Shown: positions 9,440 to 17,863, numbered from the stretch's first letter. The stretch: DNA of 64,000 nt from Methanoculleus taiwanensis (GCF_004102725.1 NZ_LHQS01000003.1:1-64000), one strand, 5' to 3'. Numbers and translations: made by a program. Notes: a model not told the origin generated them from the sequence alone.

Positions 9440-10890
9440 GATTCCCGTATCCTGTTCTGTATTGCCGTGCGGAGTTCGTCGCGGTTCGTGCAGTCCCGGG
9501 CGATTGCGCCAAGCCGCGTATCGCCGATCACATCGGAGATCCACCGGGCAAAGTCGTCGCGCTCCCGGTGGTACGCGATCGCCTCTTCCGGTGCAAATTC
9601 GAGCATATCGGAAAGTTCCTGAAGGCTGTATGCGGAGTACCCGGCGGATCTCTCCTTCGAGGAGAAGTGGAAGGCCGCCTCGGGCGGAATCGACCGCAGA
9701 GTCCGGGCGGCATCCTTCGAGGCGGCGGCCGGGAGTGATGCCTCTTCAAGGTGCGAGAGGGCGCGCATGAATGCGGTAAAGGAGTCGAACGCCTCCTGCT
9801 GGCTGACCTGCCGATACGCTCTTCCGCAGCCCCCCGAATGCATCGTCATTGCATGGAAGTGGTCGGTCGCAGAGAGGCGCCGCCAGATTCGTTTGTCCGG
9901 AAGCCACCGACCTGCACACTCAAGGGCGTCGAGCGCCGACTGCTGAAACATATTCTTCTCCCAGATCGAAGATGCGTCGCCCCAGGTCTCGTCGGCAGAC
10001 CCGGGGGTATCGGCGAGAGCGTCCACCACCACCGACGGGGTGGTCGGGGTGATGCCGTGATCGGCGAGTGCCTCAGGGAGCGAGCGCATGAACTCCTGAA
10101 GAGTATGTTCGCGTCCGCCTCTCGTCCGGAAAGCGGCAAGATCGATGGAGAGATGGATACAGTCCCCGGGCGACGATGCGATCCACCCGGCGAAGGTATC
10201 GGGGGTGAGCGGGTACCTGTCCCAGCCGGGATGGTGGAGCCGCTCTGTAATATCGTCGGAGAGCGGGCAGTGTTTTACCAGCACCGGAAGGCCGGCGTAG
10301 CGATACACAAAGCCCGGGTCCATCCCGGCGGACGTCGCCCCCCTTCCCTCGATATACGCCCCCCGCATACCCGTCGTGCGGAGGCTCGCCGCCATCACGG
10401 GGCTAAGCGGAACCCCGGCGGAGTCGAAGATGCGAGGCTTCTCGCCGCCGAGCGTCTCCATCAGTCCGAGGTGCATGCCTACCTGCTCGAGAAACTCGTC
10501 CTGATCGGAAAAGAGGCCGACGACACTCTGATAGTAGGTTCCGGCGATGAGTTCGGTCCTGCCGGCCGCGATGCAGTCGCGGAAGAGATCGTATGCCTCC
10601 GGCGCCCACCGTTCGAGCTGTTCGACGGTCGTTCCCGAGCAGCTCATGCTGCAAGGGACGCCCCGATCACGCCAGGTCTGCAGGATTTCGAATGCGGGCA
10701 GGTATGCCCCGGCGACCAGCTGCAGGAACCGATCCCTCCCGTCCCGGTCGAAAGAGCATTCTTCAGGATCTCCGGAGCGGGGATGAAAATCCGTGTTTAC
10801 GGGATACGGATGGTGCATCGAAAATACGAAACAGACTCGCGCCACACCCGCCCCGCCGTTCCTCATAGGCATAGTGTTGTACAGCCCCAT
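9421..10890 (-). CDS. GH57 family alpha-amylase-like protein
   Basis: A 489-residue GH57 barrel protein. The start at 10890 (GLYNTMPMRNGG) has a GGGGAG site nine nt upstream; reading further upstream lacks one. VCFVFSMHHPYPVN near the N-terminus is the usual first strand with the H-x-P motif; GTYYQSVVGLF and a PRIFDSAG stretch follow in the barrel. The later Trp/Met-rich helices fit amylase-type members. It lies between malQ2 (99-nt gap) and glycogen synthase (overlap), so it likely trims or remodels intracellular glucan. Alpha-amylase is only the conventional name; the activity is inferred. Confidence 0.85.
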   Translation of the reverse strand: MGLYNTMPMRNGGAGVARVCFVFSMHHPYPVNTDFHPRSGDPEECSFDRDGRDRFLQLVAGAYLPAFEILQTWRDRGVPCSMSCSGTTVEQLERWAPEAYDLFRDCIAAGRTELIAGTYYQSVVGLFSDQDEFLEQVGMHLGLMETLGGEKPRIFDSAGVPLSPVMAASLRTTGMRGAYIEGRGATSAGMDPGFVYRYAGLPVLVKHCPLSDDITERLHHPGWDRYPLTPDTFAGWIASSPGDCIHLSIDLAAFRTRGGREHTLQEFMRSLPEALADHGITPTTPSVVVDALADTPGSADETWGDASSIWEKNMFQQSALDALECAGRWLPDKRIWRRLSATDHFHAMTMHSGGCGRAYRQVSQQEAFDSFTAFMRALSHLEEASLPAAASKDAARTLRSIPPEAAFHFSSKERSAGYSAYSLQELSDMLEFAPEEAIAYHRERDDFARWISDVIGDTRLGAIARDCTNRDELRTAIQNRIRESWDRLR

Positions 10891-10989
10891 ATTTAAGTTC
10901 TCCCCGCCATACACGGGCACAGAATCCATAACAGGCTCCGCTGCCCATCGTTTATGCCTCAATCTCCCCGAAATAAGCGTATCAGGCGA

Positions 10990-12489
10990 TCATACCCGAC
11001 GGTACACCTCCGCAAGCTCCCGCAGCCACTCAGCAGGTGCTTCTGCACATTTCCCGGCGGTCAACCGCCAGACCCAATTTTTCTCCACCGTTGCCGGGCG
11101 GTTCATCCGGGCGGCGTTTCCCATACCGAAGAGATCCTGAACCGGGACGATCGCCACCCGGGCGACCGAGGAGAGTGCCATCCTGACGAACTCGCGATGG
11201 ACTTCGCGGCCCGGGATACGCCTTCCGAGATACCGGAAGAGAACCTGACGCTCCTCATCCCCGGCCGACTCATCAAACCAGCCCCGCACCGTCTCGTTGT
11301 CGTGCGTCCCGGTGTAGACGATGCAGTTTCGGATATGGTTGTGGGGAGCGTGCGGGCTCGTCGCAGGATCGCCGGCGAAGGCGTAGAGGAGAACCCGCAT
11401 CCCCGGGAACCCGAACCGGTCGAGAACCATCTGGATGGCAGGGGTATTATCCCCGAGATCTTCGGCGATGATAGGGAGGCAGGGGAAGTGCTCGGCCAGA
11501 CGGTTGAAGAACTCGGCTCCGGGTCCATCGACCCAGTAGCCGTTCTCTGCCGTCTCCTCTTCCGCGGGTACCTCCCAGTAGTCGATAAATCCACGGAAGT
11601 GATCGATCCGGGTGAGATCGTACAGGTCAACTGCACGAGCGATACGCCGTACCCACCACGTATAGTCCTGTTCTTTGAGGGCTGCCCAGTCGTAGACGGG
11701 GTTGCCCCAGAGCTGGCCGGTCCTGCTGAAACAGTCCGGCGGAACACCGGCGACGACCGTCGGCCGCTTCCGGTCATCGAGTTTGAAGATTCCGGGGTTC
11801 TTCCAGACGTCGACGCTGTCGTAAGCGACGTAGATCGGGATGTCGCCTATAAAATGGACTTTCCGATCCGCAGAGTAGCGGCGGAGAGACGCCCACTGCT
11901 CGGCGAAGATGCACTGGAGGAAGCTTTCCCGCTCGATCCTCTCTTCGAGCTGCTCTCGCATCCGTTCAAGCGCTTCGGGCTCTCGGTCGCGGAGCGGTGC
12001 CGGCCAGTTGCTCCAGGACTTTCCACCGGTATACCCTTTGAGCGCGACGAAGAGAGCATGGTCGCCGAGCCAGTCTCTGTTCTCCCGGCGAAAAGCATCG
12101 AAACGATAATCCCCGCCGCTCTCCCGGAACCGCTCGAACGCCGTATCGAAGAGACGGTTGCGGAACCCGGCCGCTTTCGCGTAATCGACGAAATTTGCCG
12201 GGAATACCGGGACGGGGTCGAGATCTTCCACGTCGAGGAGCCCGACTGAGACCAGCTCCTCGGGGCTGATGAGCAGAGTATTGAACCCGAACGAGGACGG
12301 GCTCGAGTAGGGAGAGTGAGCGCATTCCGGGCTCGTAGGGTTTATCGGGAGGATCTGCCAGTAGCGCTGACCGGTATCGGCAAGAAAATCCGAGAATCTA
12401 TAGGCGGCAGGCCCAAGGTCGCCGATACCGAACCGGGACGGGAGCGACGTTATGTGCATGAGAATGCCGCTCCCCCGGGTGATGATCAT
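10990..12489 (-). CDS. malQ: 4-alpha-glucanotransferase (amylomaltase), GH77, copy 2
   Basis: A 499-residue MalQ paralog of the gene at 2411-3907. The start chosen (IITRGSGILMHITSLPSRFG) matches the family; a nine-codon upstream extension is possible. GH77 catalytic regions are intact: RIDHFRGFIDYWEVP, IAEDLGDNTP and TGTHDNETVRGWF. It is the first gene of the minus-strand glycogen cluster. Having two similar but clearly diverged amylomaltases in one cluster suggests different chain-length preferences, which is inference. Confidence 0.93.
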   Translation of the reverse strand: MIITRGSGILMHITSLPSRFGIGDLGPAAYRFSDFLADTGQRYWQILPINPTSPECAHSPYSSPSSFGFNTLLISPEELVSVGLLDVEDLDPVPVFPANFVDYAKAAGFRNRLFDTAFERFRESGGDYRFDAFRRENRDWLGDHALFVALKGYTGGKSWSNWPAPLRDREPEALERMREQLEERIERESFLQCIFAEQWASLRRYSADRKVHFIGDIPIYVAYDSVDVWKNPGIFKLDDRKRPTVVAGVPPDCFSRTGQLWGNPVYDWAALKEQDYTWWVRRIARAVDLYDLTRIDHFRGFIDYWEVPAEEETAENGYWVDGPGAEFFNRLAEHFPCLPIIAEDLGDNTPAIQMVLDRFGFPGMRVLLYAFAGDPATSPHAPHNHIRNCIVYTGTHDNETVRGWFDESAGDEERQVLFRYLGRRIPGREVHREFVRMALSSVARVAIVPVQDLFGMGNAARMNRPATVEKNWVWRLTAGKCAEAPAEWLRELAEVYRRV

Positions 12490-12585
12490 GCTGCACCAGC
12501 CCTGCCGTCCCGGCAATCCCGGAGGGGACGGCCGGAGTCCGTGAATGCGATCCTGGAAGAGTGCATGGTATCACACCGGATACTC

Positions 12586-12605
12586 CCATAGTGCAATAAA
12601 GATTC
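12586..12605 (-). promoter_or_regulatory. Candidate promoter of the glycogen cluster
   Basis: On the minus strand this stretch reads GGAATCTTTATTGCACTATG, with a TTTATT TATA-like core about 105 nt ahead of the malQ2 start. No stronger AT element lies closer, so a leader of roughly 80 nt is implied. It would drive the cluster opposite to the GNAT gene on the other strand. Confidence 0.4.
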
Positions 12606-12698
12606 CAGTCGGCACGGCCTCACCCTGCAGGCTGCCGGTGCTGCAATTGAAAAAGCGGATATACCGCTGGACTGAATACTTCATCAGGAGAGAGCTGC

Positions 12699-13544
12699 AT
12701 GAGTAAAGAGCTTGTTGTACGGAGGATGGAGCCGCGGGAGGTCGATATCGCAGTTGCCTGGGCGGAGCAGGAAGGGTGGAATCCCGGAATACACGACGCG
12801 GAGTGTTTCCACGCCGCCGATCCGCGGGGCTTCTTCCTCGCCGAGCTCGACGGGGAGCCGATAGGATGCATGTCCGCCGTCGTATACAACGATACCTTCG
12901 CTTTCGGCGGATTTTATATCATCAAACCGGCTTTCCGCGGCAGGGGCTACGGAAGCCGGCTCTTTGATGCGGCGATGGCGCATGCGGCCGGTCGGAATAT
13001 CGGCGGGGACGGTGTCGTCGAGATGCAGGAGAAGTACAAAGAGCGGTCGGGGTTCACGCTTGCGTACCGGAACATCCGGTTCGAGGGGATCGGCGGCGGC
13101 GGAGAACCGCCCGGCCTCGTCGACGTTGCCGATCTTCCCTTCGAGCAGGTGCTCGCATACGACACGGCGCATTTCCCTGCACCACGGCCGGCGTTCCTCC
13201 GGGCGTGGCTCAGCCAGGGGGACAGTATCGGTCGGGCGGTCGTCCGGGACGACGGGACGCTCGCCGGCTACGGCGTCATCAGGACGTGCTTCAACGGCTA
13301 TAAGATCGGCCCGCTCTTTGCGGATACCCCCGCCGATGCGGAGACGATCTTCCACGGGCTGATGGCGTTCGCGCCCGGGGAGTGCGTCTACTTCGATACG
13401 CCGGAGCCGAATACGGCTGCGGTCGATATCGCCCGGAGGCACGGGATGGAGCAGGTCTTCGAGACGGCGCGGATGTATACGCGGTCGGTTCCCGACCTTC
13501 CCCTGCACGAGATCTTCGGCGTCACGTCGTTCGAGCTCGGGTGA
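12699..13544 (+). CDS. GNAT N-acetyltransferase with YitH/HolE-type C-terminal domain
   Basis: A 281-residue protein with an N-terminal GNAT fold (about residues 5-130; acetyl-CoA loop FRGRGYGSRLF) and a second acyltransferase-like C-terminal domain (about 140-270), the layout of the YitH/GNAT_18 family. It would acetylate a small amine or protein; the substrate is unknown. An AGGAG site lies eight nt before the ATG and a TATA-like GGATATACC about 40 nt upstream, so it has its own promoter divergent from the glycogen cluster. The decarboxylase gene starts 67 nt downstream, and N-acetylation of its polyamine product is a possible but untested link. Confidence 0.85.
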   Translation: MSKELVVRRMEPREVDIAVAWAEQEGWNPGIHDAECFHAADPRGFFLAELDGEPIGCMSAVVYNDTFAFGGFYIIKPAFRGRGYGSRLFDAAMAHAAGRNIGGDGVVEMQEKYKERSGFTLAYRNIRFEGIGGGGEPPGLVDVADLPFEQVLAYDTAHFPAPRPAFLRAWLSQGDSIGRAVVRDDGTLAGYGVIRTCFNGYKIGPLFADTPADAETIFHGLMAFAPGECVYFDTPEPNTAAVDIARRHGMEQVFETARMYTRSVPDLPLHEIFGVTSFELG

Positions 13545-13566
13545 CCTCCCTGCCCCGATAGCAACC

Positions 13567-13588
13567 CTTATGTAGCCATTCCGGCTAC
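13567..13588 (+). promoter_or_regulatory. TATA element overlapped by a perfect dyad, decarboxylase promoter
   Basis: GTAGCC (13572-13577) and GGCTAC (13583-13588) form a perfect inverted repeat with a 5-nt spacer. It overlaps the end of a TATA-like CCTTATGT and lies upstream of the GGAGAGGG ribosome site at 13601-13608 and the ATG at 13612. A dyad between TATA box and expected start site is where an archaeal repressor would act; a short RNA hairpin is the alternative. Confidence 0.5.
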
Positions 13589-13611
13589 CTCCTCTTCTCC
13601 GGAGAGGGACC

Positions 13612-15927
13612 ATGGAGTATTTCGAGGAGTTTCCGATTCTCATCATCGACGACGAGCTGCACTCCGAGACCGCCGAAGGCAGAGCCTCGCGAGAGATCGT
13701 CGGAGAACTAAAAAAAGAGGATTTCACCGTCATCGAGGCGCTCACCGCCCGGGACGGCATCCATGCGTTCCTTTCGCACCCGCACGTCAGCTGCATCATC
13801 ATCGACTGGGACTTAACCCCCGAACAGGGGGACGGGATGCTGACGGCGGCCGACGTCATCACCCTCATCCGTGAGCGGAACCGGAAGATCCCGATCTTCC
13901 TCTACACCGAGCGGCTCGCCATCAGCGCGATCCCGCTCGAGGTTATCTCGACGATCGAGGGGTATATCTGGAAGCTCGAGGATACGCCCGACTTCATCGC
14001 CGGCCACATCAAACGGGCGGCACGCACCTACCTCTCCGACGTCCTCCCTCCCTTCTTCAAGGCGCTCGTCGAGTATGTCGACGAGTACAAATATTCCTGG
14101 CATACGCCGGGGCATATGGGCGGGGTTGCGTTCCTCAAGACCGCGGCCGGCCGGATCTTCTTCAACTTCTTCGGCGAGAATACGCTGCGTGCCGATCTCT
14201 CGGTCTCGGTCGCGGAGCTCGGGTCGATCCACGAGCATACCGGCGTCGTCGGCGAGGCTGAGCGACGGGCTTCGGATGTCTTTTCCTCCGACCGCACCTA
14301 CTTCGTGACGAACGGAACAAGCGGAGCGAACAAGATCGTCTGGCTCGGGACGGTGACGGCGGGCGATATCGTTCTCGTCGACCGGAACTGCCACAAATCG
14401 ATTATGCACGCGATCATCATGACCGGCGCAATCCCGGTCTACCTCATCCCGTCGCGGAACGAGTACGGCATCATCGGCCCGATCCACGAGAGCGAGTTTC
14501 ATCTGGAGACGATCCGAAAGAAGATCGCCGCCTGTCCCCTTACGGGCGACCCCTCGAAACACGCGATCCGGCTCGCCGTGATCACGAACTCCACCTACGA
14601 CGGTCTCTGCTACAATGTCGAAACGATCCACGAGAACCTGAAGGATACCGTCCCATTCATCCACTATGACGAGGCATGGTTTGCGTACGCAAAGTTCCAC
14701 CCGCTCTATGCCGGGCGATACGGCATGCACCCGGTGGAAGAGGGTGGCCCGACGGTCTTTGCGACGCAGTCGACCCACAAGGTCCTCGCCGCCTTCTCGC
14801 AGGGCTCGATGGTGCATATCAGGCAGGGGAGAGAACCGGTCGACCCCGGGCGGTTCAACGAGGCGTTCATGATGTTCACCTCAACCTCCCCGCAGTATAT
14901 GATCGTCGCGTCGCTCGACGTCGCGACCAAGATGATGGCCGGCCACTCCGGCAAGTTCCTGATCGAGGAGGCGATTGAGGAGGCGATAGTCTTCCGCAAG
15001 AAGATGGTGACGGTCGGCGAGGAGATCGCCGCGAGCAGGCGGCCGGTGGAGAGGCTCTGGTGGTTCACCGTCTGGCAGCCGGACTGCATCATGGACGAGG
15101 AGGTGACGGTTCCGGTCGCCGAGGCCGCGGAGACGCTCCTTCGGAACACCGGAGGGTGCTGGACGCTCCGACCGGGGGACGAATGGCACGCCTTCGGCGG
15201 ACTTGAAGAGGATTACATTATGCTCGACCCCATCAAGGTCACCATCCTCACTCCCGGCGTACGCGTGGGAGGAGGTATGGAGGAGTCGGGCATCCCCGCC
15301 ACAATCGTGACGAAGTACCTCCGGAACCACGGGATCGTCGTCGAAAAGACCGGATACTACTCATTCCTGGTGCTCTTCACCCTCGGCATCACCAAAGGCA
15401 AGTCGGGGAGCCTCCTTGCGGAACTCTTCCGGTTCAAGGCGCTCTACGACGACAACCATCCCCTCACCGAGGTTTTCCCCGACCTCGTCCGCGACTATCC
15501 TGCCCGCTATACGGAGAAGGGTCTTCGCGATCTCTGCCAGGAGATGCACGAGTACCTGAAGGCCGGGGAGATAACCGGAATCGTCCGAAAGGTCTACGAA
15601 AACCTCCCGCAGCCCGAGATGACGCCTGCCGAGGCCTACCGGCACCTCGTCCGGGGCAGGGTAACGGAGGTTCCCGTCCGCTGCCTTGCGGGAAAACCCG
15701 TTGCAATGATGGTCGTCCCCTACCCGCCGGGAATCCCGGTCATCATGCCCGGGGAGCGCTGTTCGGCGGAGACGCGGGCGATCGTCGACTACCTCGCTTT
15801 CTGCGAGGATTTCGACAACCGCTACCCCGGCTTTGAGAACGAGATGCATGGGATTGTCGTCCGGGAGGAGGAGGGGCGGCGGTCGTACTACGTCACCTGT
15901 ATCGATACGGACGGCGGCGATCGTTGA
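13612..15927 (+). CDS. Orn/Lys/Arg decarboxylase, group III, with receiver-like N-domain
   Basis: A 771-residue PLP-dependent basic amino acid decarboxylase, resembling arginine/lysine decarboxylases (AdiA, LdcI). Residues ~1-130 form the response-regulator-like wing domain (FPILIIDDEL, IIIDWDLTPEQG), known in bacterial enzymes to mediate oligomerisation rather than phosphotransfer. The aspartate-aminotransferase fold follows; the PLP lysine is K390 in STHKVLAAFSQGS, and the C-terminal domain is complete. An own TATA box and GGAGAGGG site precede the ATG. Substrate (Arg, Lys or Orn) cannot be fixed by eye. Methanogens usually make agmatine with a pyruvoyl enzyme, so this form is a likely acquisition from bacteria. 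Confidence 0.92.
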   Translation: MEYFEEFPILIIDDELHSETAEGRASREIVGELKKEDFTVIEALTARDGIHAFLSHPHVSCIIIDWDLTPEQGDGMLTAADVITLIRERNRKIPIFLYTERLAISAIPLEVISTIEGYIWKLEDTPDFIAGHIKRAARTYLSDVLPPFFKALVEYVDEYKYSWHTPGHMGGVAFLKTAAGRIFFNFFGENTLRADLSVSVAELGSIHEHTGVVGEAERRASDVFSSDRTYFVTNGTSGANKIVWLGTVTAGDIVLVDRNCHKSIMHAIIMTGAIPVYLIPSRNEYGIIGPIHESEFHLETIRKKIAACPLTGDPSKHAIRLAVITNSTYDGLCYNVETIHENLKDTVPFIHYDEAWFAYAKFHPLYAGRYGMHPVEEGGPTVFATQSTHKVLAAFSQGSMVHIRQGREPVDPGRFNEAFMMFTSTSPQYMIVASLDVATKMMAGHSGKFLIEEAIEEAIVFRKKMVTVGEEIAASRRPVERLWWFTVWQPDCIMDEEVTVPVAEAAETLLRNTGGCWTLRPGDEWHAFGGLEEDYIMLDPIKVTILTPGVRVGGGMEESGIPATIVTKYLRNHGIVVEKTGYYSFLVLFTLGITKGKSGSLLAELFRFKALYDDNHPLTEVFPDLVRDYPARYTEKGLRDLCQEMHEYLKAGEITGIVRKVYENLPQPEMTPAEAYRHLVRGRVTEVPVRCLAGKPVAMMVVPYPPGIPVIMPGERCSAETRAIVDYLAFCEDFDNRYPGFENEMHGIVVREEEGRRSYYVTCIDTDGGDR

Positions 15928-15959
15928 CCGGGCAGGGCGGTGGGGGGCTCTGTGCGGAC

Positions 15960-16035
15960 GTTCCCCCGGGTAAGGTTCCGATAAAGCGCCTTAGCGATCA
16001 GGAGATAATCCGGGGTACGAATCCCTGTATGAACG
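15960..16035 (+). pseudogene. Degenerate tRNA-like sequence
   Basis: A tRNA-sized stretch has a T-arm of five pairs (CGGGG 16011-16015, CCCTG 16023-16027, one G-U) around a seven-nt loop TACGAAT, one base off the TTCGAAT consensus. Four terminal acceptor pairs match (GTTC 15960-15963 with GAAC 16031-16034). The anticodon-arm position folds as a stem with one mismatch closed by GCGA, three nt short. The D-arm does not fold and three acceptor pairs fail. This looks like a decayed tRNA or chance resemblance, not a working gene. Confidence 0.3.
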
Positions 16036-16041
16036 GATTCC

Positions 16042-16260
16042 ATGAACCCGGAAGTACACTTTGATCCATTAAATCTGGAGGACCGTTCCAACCTTGAATC
16101 GACCGCAGCGCTGGTGATTTTCTGGGCGCGTGACCTGTACCGTACCGGCAGTGCAACCCGGTTTTATTCCATCCTCGATCTTTCCGAGAGTGAGCGGACG
16201 CGGCATGAGTGCGATGAGGCCTGTCCGTGGTGCGGGCAGGTGACCCTGAACAGGAAATAG
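16042..16260 (+). CDS. Small CPWCG-containing hypothetical protein
   Basis: A 72-residue open frame ending with a CDEACPWCGQVTLNRK tail, in which CPWC could be a redox or metal-binding pair together with the preceding Cys. The middle is an amphipathic helical stretch (LVIFWARDLYRTG). No clear ribosome site or TATA box is seen, and it directly follows the tRNA-like sequence. It is not recognised; it may be a small single-gene unit or a spurious frame in an otherwise non-coding gap. Confidence 0.45.
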   Translation: MNPEVHFDPLNLEDRSNLESTAALVIFWARDLYRTGSATRFYSILDLSESERTRHECDEACPWCGQVTLNRK

Positions 16261-16394
16261 TCCATCCGGCACCTTGCGGGCGAATGTACTGCCGCAGCCG
16301 GCAGCCCGTGCCAGGATCTCCCCCCCATGCTCATGATGTCCGGGAGCAGATTGTCGGGTTTTTGAAGAGGTATTGCAGGGAATAGTCTCGGAGG

Positions 16395-16994
16395 TTACCC
16401 CGGAAGGTTCATCCCGATGGCGTATGCTTTCTCCGTTAATTCAGGCCGCTCTGAAACCGGCGGCTTTACCCCTTTCTCACAGTCCGTGGCAATCATGATG
16501 TCCCTGACAGACATTCCTGTCATTGCCACCCCGCCTGCAAATGAGCGGAGTGCCGTTTCAAAGAGAGTCGGATCAGGCATGTTCTGCACAAAGATAAAGG
16601 ATACAGGGTAGTGCCCGGAAAACCGAGGTGACAGATCCATTCCGATATACGGCACAAGCCTGTCCAGCCAGGCCTTTGTCATTGCCGGGACATATCCGAA
16701 ATAAACAGGTGCAGCAATTACAAGGCCGCAGGATGACTCCATCATCCGGTACACCTGCTGCATATCATCCTGTACAATACAGCGGCTGTTGTTCTCCGTT
16801 TTGCACTGATGACAACCCCTGCAGTCATGAATCGTCAATTCATCCAAAAAGATTACCTGCGTTGCAATCCCCTGATCACGGAGTGCCCTTTCTGCCTCTT
16901 TTAAGAGAAAGTGGGTGCTGCCGTTCCTTCTCGGACTGCCCATAAGAAGCGTGACCGTCTTTTGATTACCGGTATCTGAATTTTTTTGCTCCAT
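16395..16994 (-). CDS. Iron-sulfur flavoprotein, NADPH-dependent FMN reductase-like
   Basis: A 199-residue flavodoxin-fold protein. The N-terminal FMN phosphate loop reads GSPRRNGSTHFLL, and a compact cysteine motif C-x2-C-x2-C-x7-C follows (CRGCHQCKTENNSRC), the spacing known for the [4Fe-4S] cluster of methanogen iron-sulfur flavoproteins (Isf). APVYFGYVPAMTKAWLDR is the conserved second flavin loop. Such proteins reduce quinone-like compounds, O2 or peroxide with ferredoxin or NAD(P)H. It is divergent from an HxlR regulator and shares its promoter gap, which implies regulation by that protein. The region is visibly AT-richer than its neighbours. Confidence 0.88.
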   Translation of the reverse strand: MEQKNSDTGNQKTVTLLMGSPRRNGSTHFLLKEAERALRDQGIATQVIFLDELTIHDCRGCHQCKTENNSRCIVQDDMQQVYRMMESSCGLVIAAPVYFGYVPAMTKAWLDRLVPYIGMDLSPRFSGHYPVSFIFVQNMPDPTLFETALRSFAGGVAMTGMSVRDIMIATDCEKGVKPPVSERPELTEKAYAIGMNLPG

Positions 16995-17035
16995 TGTTGC
17001 AGGAAATCTTGGGTGTACATGGCGAAAAATGGAGC

Positions 17036-17072
17036 AGTACTTAAAAAGTTTTATAGGATTAAAAAATGTACT
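17036..17072. promoter_or_regulatory. Divergent promoter with AGTAC/GTACT inverted repeat
   Basis: AGTAC at 17036-17040 and GTACT at 17068-17072 are complementary and flank an AT-rich core containing TTTTATA. The core can serve as TATA box for the HxlR gene on plus (start site near 17076-17080) and, read on minus, for the flavoprotein gene. The repeat brackets both and is a candidate HxlR operator. Confidence 0.5.
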
Positions 17073-17081
17073 AATGGGGAA

Positions 17082-17423
17082 ATGGCCATTAATAGTGAAT
17101 CAGACGCCCTGCCAATCCATGTTTACATCCGAGTAATTGGCGGTAAATGGAAGCCGGAGATACTCTGGTTCCTGCGTAAAGGACCAGTCCGGTTTGGTGA
17201 ACTGATGAAGCTGATCCCCGGCATTACACAGGTTACGCTAACGAAGAATCTCCGTGAACTTGAGGCGGACGGTATAGTAATCCGCACTGTTTTCCCGGAG
17301 ATTCCGCCCCGTGTGGAGTACAGCCTCACGGAGTTCGGAGAGTCGGTATTCCCGGTACTTGATGCGATCAGTGCATGGGGACGGAGGTTTTTCCGGTATA
17401 AAAAAGAGATTCCGGAAGAGTGA
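17082..17423 (+). CDS. HxlR-family winged-helix transcriptional regulator
   Basis: A 113-residue HxlR/MarR-like dimeric repressor or activator. IGGKWKPEILWFLRKG opens the winged helix, LTKNLRELEADG is the recognition region, and VEYSLTEFG precedes the C-terminal dimer helix. The start at 17082 was chosen because it gives the normal family length and lies right after the expected start site from the TATA box, so the mRNA is probably leaderless; in-frame ATGs at 17019 and upstream lie ahead of that TATA box. Unlike many HxlR members it contains no cysteine at all, so thiol sensing is unlikely. Its probable target is the divergent flavoprotein gene. Confidence 0.88.
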   Translation: MAINSESDALPIHVYIRVIGGKWKPEILWFLRKGPVRFGELMKLIPGITQVTLTKNLRELEADGIVIRTVFPEIPPRVEYSLTEFGESVFPVLDAISAWGRRFFRYKKEIPEE

Positions 17424-17578
17424 TTATGAGTGGCTCTTCCGTCCGGGGAATAAGATATTACGGTAAAAATCATTGTACTGTTCTGGAACTTTCAGGCGTA
17501 CTTTATACGGATGTGACACCGCGCAAAACCGTATTAATGCCGGATGAGCGCCAACAATAGTGAGGGATGAACCAGAGC

Positions 17579-17851
17579 ATGAATAAAACCATTGTCACCG
17601 TCGTCGGTAAGGACACTGTGGGGATTATAGCACGGGTCTGCACGTATCTTGCGAATAACAATGTAAATGTCGAGGATATTTCGCAGACGATCGTGCAGGG
17701 CTATTTCAATATGATGATGATCGTCGATACGAGCGGGTCGGAAAAGCCGTTCGGTGAGATGGTTACCGAGCTCGAAAACCTGGGCGATGAGATCGGTGTG
17801 AAGATCCGATGCCAGCGTGAAGATATTTTTACAAAAATGCACCGCATCTGA
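17579..17851 (+). CDS. ACT domain protein, UPF0237 family
   Basis: A 90-residue stand-alone ACT domain (TIVTVVGKDTVGIIARVCTY) of the UPF0237 family, which usually binds an amino acid or related small ligand at a dimer interface. The ATG at 17579 gives the family N-terminus; another ATG four codons upstream abuts a GAGGG site. A TATA box CTTTATAC lies at 17501-17508. It is 12 nt ahead of the UPF0210 gene, a pairing conserved across archaea and bacteria, so the two proteins probably act together, with this one as a sensor. The ligand is unknown. Confidence 0.9.
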   Translation: MNKTIVTVVGKDTVGIIARVCTYLANNNVNVEDISQTIVQGYFNMMMIVDTSGSEKPFGEMVTELENLGDEIGVKIRCQREDIFTKMHRI

Positions 17852-17863
17852 GGGGGATTTTTC

